Part shown: piece by piece, positions 7,559 through 15,633 of the stretch
Layout: each line of letters starts with the position of its first letter
Position numbering within the stretch: the first letter of the stretch is position 1
DNA from: GCA-958296115 sp965222445
GTDB taxonomy: Bacteria > Chloroflexota > Dehalococcoidia > Lucifugimonadales > CAJWER01
Assembly (NCBI GenBank): GCA_965222445.1
Contig: CBDCTY010000002.1
Span: forward strand, 1-64,000
Reading direction: 5' to 3'
DNA length: 64,000 nt
Translations under genes and position numbers: made by a program
Notes under the pieces: model-generated
Told to the model about the DNA's origin: nothing
Seen by the model: the letters and a program-made list of their open reading frames with translations, nothing else
Database searches by the model: none

Positions 7559-8581
7559 TCAATGACTATGGCTATGAGTGTGGCAACGGCTGCGGTGGCA
7601 ATGGCGATGGCGATGGCGTCTGTCATCATCATCCCGGTCATCATCCTGCAAAAATAGCGTGGTGAGTCCGGCACCAAGGCCACCAGCAACAGCTCCACCA
7701 GCAGCCCCGGCGATCACTCCAACACTTGCTCCACCAGGGCAGGCAGGACCCGTTGATAGGCATCCGGCCACTGCGCCGGTCACGGCACCGCCCGCGGCAC
7801 CAGCACCTGCTCCTATAACAGTTGCCACGACTACTTTCTTTACACACTTCCAACTCAGACATGGATCAGCAACAATCGGATACGCGTATTTCATGCCCTC
7901 GGCTCGGTGGTCTACTTCCAGGGTCAGCACGCCATTTTGCAAAGTGTACCGAGTAGGCACATCCACACCCTCAGCGTCTATAGCCCATGGTGCTCCAAGA
8001 GAAACGACGTGTTCTCCAGTCTTGTTGACCACGTTGTAACCACCCAAGCCATCCGGGGAAATCGTCTGGTTACTGCCGATGTCAATGCGGTATCGGAACG
8101 CTTCTGGAGAGTTAGCGTTTTCAATGTACTCCAAGAGAGCATACCCACCATCCTCAAACGCAACCAGAAGGTTTTTCTGATCCCGATAGACGATCACGTT
8201 GTCGGCCGTCAGGACACCATGCGATGAACTGCCTGCGCCCGATGTCCCCAACTTGGTCAGCTTGATTTCTGAAGCGTCACGGTGAGGAGCGAGGTCTATA
8301 CCATCCGAGAGTTCATGTGGGGCGGTGAGCGTGTAGTGCTCACCGGTCACCTGGAGGAGCGTGATCGTGTCCACGTCGTCTTCCGACGCCTGCCCATTGG
8401 AACCATCCACCAAGTTCCCGGCCAGGGTGTCATCATCTGAACATTCGGCAGGAGAGGAAGCGTCAATCAGGTTCCCTCCAACTGAGTTGTCCGTCCCACA
8501 CTCGGCGGAGGAGCCTGAACCCCCGTCCGCGAGTGCGGTGTTCACGGATAGCCCTGCTGTCAAGACCATCGTCAGAACTGC
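7559..8581 (-). pseudogene. Secreted protein with glycine-zipper and His/Asp-rich tail, split by IS21
   Basis: The body encodes a mature exported protein. ALADGG looks like a signal-peptidase site, then comes a polar Ser/Asp-rich region. A beta-rich domain with LQNGVLTLEVDHRAEG and AYPIVADPCLSWKC follows, then a long Gly/Ala zipper membrane-like segment, then a tail of DDDRDDDDRR and alternating His, Arg and Ser. The YPIVADP motif followed by a glycine-zipper recurs in secreted actinobacterial-type proteins of unknown role. The first 14 residues of the signal peptide lie across the IS21 at 10976-11002. Joining 8581 to 10976 gives one 1,050-bp frame of 349 residues. Confidence 0.8.
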
Positions 8582-8617
8582 TGATCGGCGTCAACTATTT
8601 TTGCCGGTGTGCGTCTA

Positions 8618-9403
8618 TTATTTTTGCCGGTTGACCTCCTGTTGAAGACGCTGTTGAGCTGCCCCGGTCCGATAGCTGGGGACGTCGAACTCCAGGATGA
8701 TCGAGTGGTGGACGATCCTGTCGATGGCAGCTGCAGTGGCCATAGGGTTGGCGAAGACCTTCTCCCACTGTGAGAAGACGAGGTTGGAGGTGATGCCCAG
8801 AGAGCGGCGTTCGTACCGCTCGGCTATGAGGGTGAACAAGACCTCGGACTCCTCGGCTCCCTGGGGTAGGTAGCCGAGGTCGTCGATGAGCAGGAAGTCG
8901 ATGTTGTCGAGCTTGCGGAGCATGCGCGGCAGGTCGAGGTCCCGCTTGGCCGCCAGCATGTCCTGGACCAGGCGGTAGGCAGGGGTGAACAGGACCGACC
9001 TGCCCGACTCAACCAGCCGGTGGCCTATGGCGCACATGGCGTGGGTCTTGCCGGTGCCGGGCAGTCCGAAAGCCAGGACATTGACGCCTCTCTCGACGAA
9101 GCTCCCATCGGCCAGCTCGTCGAGCTGTTGTCTGAGCGCCACCGGCACCCTGTCGTGCTCGAAGGTGTCCCATGTCTTGCCGACGGGCAGCCTGGATGCT
9201 CGTCTGATGCGGATGATGCGCCTCTGCCGGCGGTCCTCGGCTTCCTGCTCCAACACCTCCACAAGGGTGTGCAGGGCGTCCATGTGACCGGCTGCGGTGA
9301 ACCGGGGGCCTGCCTCCGCTCCCACCGTGGGCAGTTTGAACTCGCTGCACAGCTGGCCGATCCGTTCCTTCACTCCGTTCGAGGAGACCCTGCCCATGCT
9401 CAT
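8618..9403 (-). CDS. istB: IS21 helper ATPase IstB
   Basis: This 261-residue AAA+ ATPase has a Walker A motif GLPGTGKTHAMCAIGH and a Walker B motif FLLIDDLGYLP, followed by the IstB segment RRSLGITSNLVFSQWEKVF. IstB assembles on DNA and stimulates the IstA transposase. Its start overlaps the istA stop in an ATGA junction, the usual IS21 arrangement for translational coupling. It appears full length and undamaged. Confidence 0.95.
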   Translation of the reverse strand: MSMGRVSSNGVKERIGQLCSEFKLPTVGAEAGPRFTAAGHMDALHTLVEVLEQEAEDRRQRRIIRIRRASRLPVGKTWDTFEHDRVPVALRQQLDELADGSFVERGVNVLAFGLPGTGKTHAMCAIGHRLVESGRSVLFTPAYRLVQDMLAAKRDLDLPRMLRKLDNIDFLLIDDLGYLPQGAEESEVLFTLIAERYERRSLGITSNLVFSQWEKVFANPMATAAAIDRIVHHSIILEFDVPSYRTGAAQQRLQQEVNRQK

Positions 9404-10884
9404 CGCACACCCGCCGCAAGCAGACGGTCGTAGACCCTCAGGTCCACCACCCTGGGCAAGGCCAGCTCAGGGACCTGTGGCGGGGCCGGGGCCGCCAGCT
9501 CCCGCACCGCCGCGTAGTCGAAGGGCGTGCCCGCTTCGAGCAGCAGCCCCAGGGCTCGGTCCACCTCCGACTCCATGGTCGTGGCGGCCAGGTGCAGGAT
9601 GCGTACGTAGTCCACGTCGGCGCGTTCGCCCCTCCACTCCCGCAGGGCATCGTATGCCAGGCGGAAGGCCCCGGTGGGGAACATCTGCTCTCTGTACCGG
9701 TAACGCGCGAACGCACCGGGCTTGCGCACCAGGGAGCCGATGACGTGGCGGTAGTCTATGCCGGCCTCCCCAGCGCCATGCACTCGATCCATCCGCTCGA
9801 CCGGACTGCCCTTATAGTAGACCTCCAGGTGATCGGCGTACTGCCGGACCTCCACCTCCATACCTATCAGCCGGGACGGCACCGTGTACGTGCGGTTGGC
9901 TACCCGGACCGTACTCCATTTGCGCACCTTCGTCCGGTAGGTAACGTACTCGGGCACCGGCGCAGGCGGCAGCGGCCGAAGGCAGCGCCGCTCATGCTCC
10001 AGCTTCGCCCCGACCAACCTGTTGCGCTTGTCTGCCACCTGCCGGACGAACGAGATGTACGCTTCCACCGACCGGAAGTCCCGGCTGCCGCGCAGGATCA
10101 GCGCCTGGCCTAGCGCGCCCTTGAGCCGGTGGTGACCCTGCTCGGCCACGCCGTTCTCGTGGGATGACCTCGGGTTCGTCCTCGTAGACCGCAGCCCGTA
10201 GTGCGCCAGCACCGCCGCATACCGCTCGTTCAGAGCGCGCCCTCCGCTCCCCTTCAACTCGTGCGTGGCTGCCGACAGGTTGTCGGTCCGTAACACCTCC
10301 GGCACACCGCCCAACTCCCACAGAGCCCCCTGCATACCCTTAACCAGCGCCGCGAACGTCTCCCCGTAGGCAACGTCCACGTACCGCCATCCCGAATGGC
10401 TCAGCACGAAGTGGAACAGCAGATGACCGAACGGCTCGCCGCTGACCGTCACACCCAACTCGCCGCAGTGTGTGAAGTCCATCTGCGCCTCGCGACCAGG
10501 GGGATGAGCCTGCTCGAAGTACACCTCCCGATCCGGCCCACTCAGCGCTCGCCAGTCTCGAAGACGACGCTGTAGCGTCCGCAGCTGCGACACACTGAAC
10601 CGGCCGGGATGCCGCTCGTCGAGCCACTCCAGGATCGTCGTCGCCTTCAGCGCTCCCTCAACGTCGCTCCGCAGAAGGGGCTCGACCTCCTCGGCCCACA
10701 CCCCGGCGAACGGGTCCGGTCGGGTTCGCCACCTCCGCTTGCCCTTCTTCTCCGACGGTAGCCTGCCTCGCTGCCACGTCCGCGCCGTCCGCACGCTCAT
10801 GCCAGATGCCGCCGCCGCCGCTTGTTGTCCCTTGCCTTCCATTAGCTTCTGCCTCAGTAGCACTACCTGCTGATCTGTGACCAA
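9400..10884 (-). CDS. istA: IS21 transposase IstA
   Basis: This 494-residue DDE transposase has an N-terminal HTH (AAAASGMSVRTARTWQRGRLP) and a retroviral-integrase-like core. The first catalytic Asp is in EAQMDFTHCGELG and the second in VLRTDNLSAATHE. A Glu-bearing segment NPRSSHENGVAEQGHHRLKG follows, then the IstA C-terminal beta-barrel region (VRVANRTYTVPSRLIG). The start is TTG at 10884 behind GGAGGT. It appears intact, so the element may still be active. Confidence 0.95.
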   Translation of the reverse strand: MVTDQQVVLLRQKLMEGKGQQAAAAASGMSVRTARTWQRGRLPSEKKGKRRWRTRPDPFAGVWAEEVEPLLRSDVEGALKATTILEWLDERHPGRFSVSQLRTLQRRLRDWRALSGPDREVYFEQAHPPGREAQMDFTHCGELGVTVSGEPFGHLLFHFVLSHSGWRYVDVAYGETFAALVKGMQGALWELGGVPEVLRTDNLSAATHELKGSGGRALNERYAAVLAHYGLRSTRTNPRSSHENGVAEQGHHRLKGALGQALILRGSRDFRSVEAYISFVRQVADKRNRLVGAKLEHERRCLRPLPPAPVPEYVTYRTKVRKWSTVRVANRTYTVPSRLIGMEVEVRQYADHLEVYYKGSPVERMDRVHGAGEAGIDYRHVIGSLVRKPGAFARYRYREQMFPTGAFRLAYDALREWRGERADVDYVRILHLAATTMESEVDRALGLLLEAGTPFDYAAVRELAAPAPPQVPELALPRVVDLRVYDRLLAAGVR

Positions 10885-10970
10885 TCCGGTACCTCCTGTA
10901 CCAGATGGTCTCCCCCCACGACCGGCAAGAATAGTCAGCGTCTACCGGCAAAAGTAATTGTCGCTGATCA

Positions 10971-11014
10971 ACTGCCGCAAGCAATACCCGAAGAATACTC
11001 AATGTCAGCCTCCT
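10971..11014 (-). pseudogene. 5' end of the IS21-split secreted-protein gene
   Basis: The TTG at 11002-11000 has AGGAGG six bases upstream (complement of 11009-11014). It encodes SILRVLLAAV, which continues after IS21 removal into LTMVLTAGLSVNTALADGG, a complete signal peptide. A second in-frame TTG at 11029 would add HGRIRRL, a basic n-region. The right copy of the ACTGC target duplication is at 10971-10975. Confidence 0.8.
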
Positions 11015-11132
11015 AATCCGACCATGCAAGGGTATGAGGGTCTACACGCCCAATCTCAGCACTGTAGCATAGAGTGGGCCGCAATGATACCTCCTCACTC
11101 CTCTCGTAACTGTTCAGCAACTATGTTGAAAG

Positions 11133-12107
11133 TCAAGATGAGTGACCGACGAGTGGCGGTGTGCTGGCGCGCTCAGCGCGCCAGGGAGAGCGCTGCTTGA
11201 GCATGGAATTGAGTATGACGAGCAGTTTGCGCATACAGGCGACGAGGGCCACCTTCTTGGGCTTACCAGCGGCCAGCAGCCGCTGGTAGAGAAGTCCCGG
11301 ATGACGGGATTGAAGCGGCTGGCGGCTAGCGTTCCCATGTACAGGACAGCTCGGACCCGGGCGCGTCCACCCCAGACGGTGCGTTTGCCACGCATGGTGC
11401 CGCTGTCCCTGTTGAAGGGAGCCACTCCCACCAAGGCAGCAACCTGGCGCCGATCCAGGGTGCCAATCTCCGGCAAATGGGCCAGGAGGGTGAGGGAGAG
11501 TTGCTCTCCCACGCCGGGGACGGTGCGCAGGAGGTCGTCTTTCTCTCGCCACACGGGACTCTGACGGAGAGTCTGCCGCAGCCCTTCGTCAATGTCGTTG
11601 AGCTCCTGCTCAAGCCAAGCGATGTGGGCCTCGATGCGGGACCGGACGGCGCTGATGGCGCTCCCAAGCCGGTTCTTCTCCGACACCAAGATGGCTATCA
11701 CTTGGTGCCTGCGGGCAACCAGAGAGTTGAGAACCTGGGTCTCGGCGTCCCTCAGAGGACGCACGGCTGGGCGAACGGCGTCGGCGAAGTGGGCCAGTAC
11801 GGCCCGCGTCTAGGGCATCAGTCTTCGCCAGCGTACCGGTGGCTTTGGCGAAGTCTCGGGTCTGCCGGGGGTTGACGATGGCCACTGGCAGCGATGCGGC
11901 CACCAGGGCTACCACCGAAGGCAGTTCCAGGCCGCCCGAAGCCTCCAGCACCACCATGGCAGGTTCGAGGGCCCTGAGCCGAGAGACCAGTTCCCGGATC
12001 CCAGGCTCGTCATTGGAGATGGTCCACCTCTGGCCTATGGGGCGGACCGCGACGTCCAGATGGGCCTTGGCCACATCAATGCCTACGTAGACTGCTTCCT
12101 GTTCCAT
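11133..12107 (-). pseudogene. IS110-family transposase with two frameshifts
   Basis: The start at 12107 gives MEQEAVYVGIDVAKAHLDVA, the RuvC-like DEDD N-terminus of IS110. VLEASGGLELP and AKTDALDA follow. Near 11807 the frame shifts by one base; the continuation AVLAHFADAVRP is in another frame. Near 11290 an extra TC (TTCTCTACCAG) shifts it again before the ending YQRLLAAGKPKKVALVACMRKLL. The Tnp20 domain (RTVPGVGEQLSLTLLAHLPE, VGVAPFNRDSGTMRGKR) is otherwise complete. It is inactive as written unless these are sequencing errors. Confidence 0.85.
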
Positions 12108-12393
12108 CCATACCTCCTGTGTGAAGTACTGGCCCTTCCTTGCGCGATGCGGGCTCGTTGGCCCAGGCAACTTGTATGTTGCATTTGTCCTGCGAATGAG
12201 CCAATTTGCGGGGTGGGCGAGTGGGGTGCGTCGTAGGCAACTGGGTGAGCCAGGCAGTGTAAGTTTGGGCTGCACCGTCGAACAGTATGACACCCCTCTC
12301 GCCGCACTGGTCGCTCCGAACGGATACATGGGCATGGGGCCCGCATCTACAAGTGTGGAGGACACAGGCAATATCACATTGGGAGGGCATGAT
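12108..12393. ncRNA. Divergent IS110 leader, candidate bridge-RNA region
   Basis: This 286-bp non-coding gap lies between the starts of two divergently oriented IS110 transposases. IS110 recombinases are guided by a structured bridge RNA encoded in a non-coding end of the element. In the IS621 type this end is upstream of the recombinase, so this gap is the natural place to look. I cannot fold it reliably here. Confidence 0.3.
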
Positions 12394-13332
12394 ATGGCAG
12401 TGGTAGCTGGCATCGACGTGGGCAAGTTGAACTTGGACGCCTCCGTATCGGAGGGTCCGGTGATACGGTTTGACAACACTGTGGGGGGACTGACCAAGCT
12501 CCTGAAACACCTGAGGGCACTGGACGTCACTACAGCGGTGTGTGAATCGACCGGCGGGTACGAACGGCTGCTCGTGAACCGGTTGCGCGAGGGCGAGATT
12601 GCAGTGAACGTTGCCCATCCCAGTCGGGTGCGTGCTTTCGCCCGGGCCTGTGGCTACGAAGCCAAGACCGACCCTCTAGACGCTCAGGTCCTGTCCCGCT
12701 ACGGCCAGGTGTTTCCGGATGCGGAGACACCTGCGAGGGAACTGGAACCGGAACGCGAGGAACTGCAGGACTTGTTGCGTCGCCGGCGGCAGTTTGTAGA
12801 ACAGAGGGTGCAGGAAATGAGTCGATTGGACAAGGGCGTCTCCGACGCCGCCGTCAGGTCCACCAGGCGCCACATCGCCTGGCTCAAGAAGGAGATTGCC
12901 CAGCTAGACCAAGAATATCAGGCGGCGCTGCAGAGCAGCGATCCCATGGCTCAGCGTGCCGCCCTCTACCGCACCGTACCAGGCGTGGGGCCGTTGACTG
13001 CGGCTATCCTGGTGGCTCACTTGCCCGAACTGGGCCATTGGGACGGCAAAGCGTTGACCTCCCTCGTGGGTCTGGCTCCCTGGTCGCGGGACAGCGGCCA
13101 GAAGCGGGGCCAACGGGCCATTCGAGGTGGCCGCGGCATAGTGCGCCGCGCCCTGTACCTCTGTGCATGGTCGGTGATCCGGGTCGCTGGCGAACTACGT
13201 TGTTTCTATCAAAGTCTGCGTCAGCGTGGGAAGCCGGGTAACGTGGCTGTAGTGGCGGTGATGCGCAAGATGCTGTTGCAGCTGAACGCGATAGCTCGCC
13301 GGGAAACGCCCTGGGTCAGGCAGGTCGCGTAA
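12394..13332 (+). CDS. IS110-family transposase (intact)
   Basis: This 312-residue protein from the ATG at 12394 has the DEDD core: GIDVGKLNLDASV (first Asp), VCESTGGYE (Glu), YEAKTDPLDAQVLSRYG (two Asp). A coiled helical linker follows, then the Tnp20 domain with YRTVPGVGPLTAAILVAHLPE and LAPWSRDSGQKRGQRAIRGG, which holds the catalytic serine. It is a different lineage from the broken copy to its left and appears functional. IS110 enzymes recombine without classical terminal repeats, using a bridge RNA. Confidence 0.92.
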   Translation: MAVVAGIDVGKLNLDASVSEGPVIRFDNTVGGLTKLLKHLRALDVTTAVCESTGGYERLLVNRLREGEIAVNVAHPSRVRAFARACGYEAKTDPLDAQVLSRYGQVFPDAETPARELEPEREELQDLLRRRRQFVEQRVQEMSRLDKGVSDAAVRSTRRHIAWLKKEIAQLDQEYQAALQSSDPMAQRAALYRTVPGVGPLTAAILVAHLPELGHWDGKALTSLVGLAPWSRDSGQKRGQRAIRGGRGIVRRALYLCAWSVIRVAGELRCFYQSLRQRGKPGNVAVVAVMRKMLLQLNAIARRETPWVRQVA

Positions 13333-13717
13333 GCAATCCTGCTCCACAACCCTACAGGAGTCTTGACATACAACACGGATACTGTTCGGGCTCTGTTTGG
13401 GGATGGCGCGGCGACCCTCGCTGAACAACGGTCTTTGATGACCAAGAGTTGATCGGTCTGCCGCACCCCACTCCACCTCTGTGAAGTCACTATTGGGGAC
13501 CACCACTAACATACAAGAGTTGAGGGGACGAATGCCCGCAGAAGGCGGGGATACAGCCTTGCTCAAAGCTAAATTGCCCTGTCGGCGGTGCCGCTGGTCA
13601 AGCAGATCTCACGAAGTCTGAACAGTTACCTCCTCTCGGTAGCGTAACGTTAAGTGTGTAAAAGAAGGGGCGTATCCTCCTGGGTGAAACAAACCCAAAG
13701 AAAGGAGGGATACGCCC
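13333..13717 (+). other. Non-coding DNA with a ribosome-site-sequestering hairpin
   Basis: There is no gene here. GGGCGTATCC (13668-13677) pairs with GGATACGCCC (13708-13717), and an inner TGGGT (13681-13685) pairs with ACCCA (13693-13697). The hairpin buries AAAGGAGGG, the ribosome-binding site of the transposase remnant whose ATG follows at 13718. Insertion sequences use such hairpins to block translation of read-through transcripts. Confidence 0.5.
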
Positions 13718-13923
13718 ATGGTGCAGGTCAAGGACCTGACAGATGACATTAGAGGAGAGATGGTCGCAGGTCAAGGATGAAGAGGAGTGGTGAGGAGTGG
13801 TGGGACGGGATCAAACCCCGGACGCTGAGCACCGTAAAGCGGCTGCTCGAATCTGCGATGGAGAGCGAGATGATTGATGAACTCCTCGCCGCCCGATACC
13901 GGCGAACGGAGTTCAGGCGCGGG
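13718..13923 (+). pseudogene. IS256/mutator-type transposase, N-terminal remnant
   Basis: The ATG at 13718 reads MVQVKDLTDDIRGEMVAG and then meets a stop. The frame continues from 13777 as WDGIKPRTLSTVKRLL and MESEMIDELLAARYRR, the N-terminal pattern of IS256-family transposases. Similarity ends abruptly at the 3' end of the convergent Uma2 gene, with no catalytic domain left. It is a truncated, frameshifted relic. Confidence 0.6.
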
Positions 13924-13929
13924 CCGCCG

Positions 13930-14709
13930 CTACGCTCCCAGACCCCGGAGCCGTTCCTCCAGCTCGCGGACGCGGGCCTCGGCGGCGATACGGCCCTCCC
14001 GTTCGGACTCGGCACGGGCTTCGGCGGCTTCAGCCCGGGCCTGCTCGGTATCGGCCCGGGCCTGCTCGGCATCGGCGCGGGCTTGCTCGCTCTCCAAACT
14101 GGCGATGGGACGTCGCGTGGCGGGGTCGCAGAACACCAGAGCGCCACCTTCCCACCGCAGATACAGATTCAACACGGGGCTGTATCCCTGGAGACTGCCG
14201 TCTTCCAACTCCTCCACCTCTGCGGCCACGTACTCGCCACCCACCAGCCGGTCCCCGGCCAACCGCGTTCCGTGAGACTCCCCCGTCTCGTCGAAACGCC
14301 AGTACTCGCCTATTCCCAGCCGCGCGTAGTCAACACGCTTCTCCATTACGTCCACCAGGCCCGTGCTCGGTGACGCCACCTCCAGCACGAAGTCCGGCGC
14401 CTTACCCTGCTCCGAGATCACGTACGCGTTGCTCCGCCGGTACGCCTCCGGGTCCACCCCAAAAGCCACCAGCAGGTCGGGATACCTCACTCCGGCCAGG
14501 CTTCGGGTGGGCACCAGGGCCAAGTAGTGCTCCCCAGCCACCAAGGTCGTCTCCCGCTTGCCGAGATGCACGGCCAAGTAGTGGGCGGCTCCCGTGATGG
14601 TTAGATGGTCAAAGCTGGTCATCTTGTCGTCCGGGTCTTCCGGTGGGTCCGGAAACACGAAGGTCTCCCGAACCTGCGGTGTCCTGGCGAATGTGTCTGG
14701 CATCGTCAT
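13930..14709 (-). CDS. Uma2-family (DUF820) PD-(D/E)XK-like nuclease with coiled-coil tail
   Basis: This 259-residue protein has the Uma2 fold. LAGVRYPDLLVAFGVDP contains the conserved Asp, PDFVLEVASPSTGLVD the E-V pair, and MEKRVDYARLGIGEYWRFD the following helix. The C-terminal 55 residues are a heptad-like coiled coil built from EQARADAEQARAD repeats, mirrored in the DNA as imperfect 21-bp repeats near 14035-14090. Uma2 genes are multicopy in Chloroflexota and Cyanobacteria, often near mobile elements. A nuclease role is predicted from the fold rather than shown. Confidence 0.85.
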   Translation of the reverse strand: MTMPDTFARTPQVRETFVFPDPPEDPDDKMTSFDHLTITGAAHYLAVHLGKRETTLVAGEHYLALVPTRSLAGVRYPDLLVAFGVDPEAYRRSNAYVISEQGKAPDFVLEVASPSTGLVDVMEKRVDYARLGIGEYWRFDETGESHGTRLAGDRLVGGEYVAAEVEELEDGSLQGYSPVLNLYLRWEGGALVFCDPATRRPIASLESEQARADAEQARADTEQARAEAAEARAESEREGRIAAEARVRELEERLRGLGA

Positions 14710-15633
14710 ATCTCACCTGACTGTCGGCCCGGAGCCTGCGCCAACTCCGGCTAGCCGGGTTGGCGTCCCCACTCCTCGGCTCCTCCAACAAGGCACTCTC
14801 CTGATAGCCACATCCTACTACGCCCGTCCAGCACTTGGAAGCCCCAAAATGCTGGGGCAGCGTCACGGTTTGTGACCCAGACAGTTTTCTGGCCGGTAGG
14901 GCACAGGGTGAGGGCGCAGCCCCGCTTAGGGTCAGAGTTCTGTGGCGCAGACCGGTGCCGGCCCCACTTTTACGCAGTATAATGTCCGCAGGGCCGAAGG
15001 TCACGGTGCGCCTCACAGTCCCATCCGCATCTCGAAGATGGTTCTGTCTATCGTCAAAATAGGCCCGCCTGAGAAGAATCGAACCGTTCATCGGGCCTGG
15101 TGATACGTTCGGGTACGCGGGAACGACGCGACACACCCATTTTGAGTCCGCTTTACCGCCCTGGCTTGAATGGACCCAAATCGGCCGCCCACGAGTACCT
15201 GAGTTTTCCGTGTCTATTGTGTCCGTCGAATGAAGGTTCTTGATTTTATCAAGTCTGGTGGGCCAGAGTGTACCGTACTGCGAACTTTTCGGTGGGAGGT
15301 GGCGTTGTAAAGCCCTGGCAACGCGAGGCGGGCTTCCTGGAATAACCCTGGTTAGACTGCCGCAGCGCAGAAACCCCTCGACAGGGAGACGAGGCTCTCC
15401 ACCGCGATCCTCCTCAGCGGCTTGCAACGTCCGCCAACCCCGCCCGGCCGACGCGTCCATGACGACCGCGGGGTGTGCCAGGGCCTTTGCCCTGAACCAT
15501 TCTCCGGGCTTGCACTCGTTGCACCGTCGGAGGTCGCGCATCCTGCACCCTTCACTCCAACGGGCGCACAGCCTCCGGGGCGCGGCTCAGGGAGCCGGAG
15601 AGCCGATGGCAGGATGCTGCACCCGTCTCCCGG
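14710..15633. other. Intergenic region with a dispersed 93-bp repeat
   Basis: I find no supported gene in these 924 bp. TATAAT at 14979-14984 is a possible -10 element but no good -35 goes with it. Bases 15172-15264 are about 84 percent identical to 30505-30597. Confidence 0.5.
15172..15264 (+). repeat. 93-bp dispersed repeat, copy 1
   Basis: This aligns without gaps to 30505-30597 with 15 differences. The best block is GAATGAAGGTTCTTGATTTT, identical in both. The copies are direct repeats on either side of the giant surface-protein locus. Confidence 0.8.

Larger units (their letters stand above)
8577..10975. mobile_element. IS21-family insertion sequence with 5-bp target duplication
   Basis: The element spans 8582-10970 (2,389 bp) and is flanked by ACTGC at 8577-8581 and 10971-10975. 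Its ends are imperfect inverted repeats of about 50 bp starting TGATC(G/A)GCG. Each contains two copies of TTTTGCCGGT or CTTGCCGGT, matching the multiple terminal repeats of IS21 elements. It carries intact istA and istB reading toward the left end. Confidence 0.92.
11106..13629. repeat. 12-bp inverted repeats flanking the two IS110 genes
   Basis: GTAACTGTTCAG at 11106-11117 is perfectly inverted as CTGAACAGTTAC at 13618-13629. CTCTC lies directly left of the first copy, and CTCCTCTC directly follows the second. The right copy extends to TCTCACGAAGTCTGAACAG, which matches the ends of the MITE at 61701-61808. Confidence 0.6.

Noticed and set aside
9992..10321. Small minus-strand frames inside the IS21 transposase
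   Set aside because: They are alternative frames of istA without motifs or ribosome-binding sites.
14880..15060. Possible tRNA or structured RNA upstream of the giant-locus 3' side
   Set aside because: No cloverleaf with a TTCGA-type T-loop or CCA end could be found by eye.
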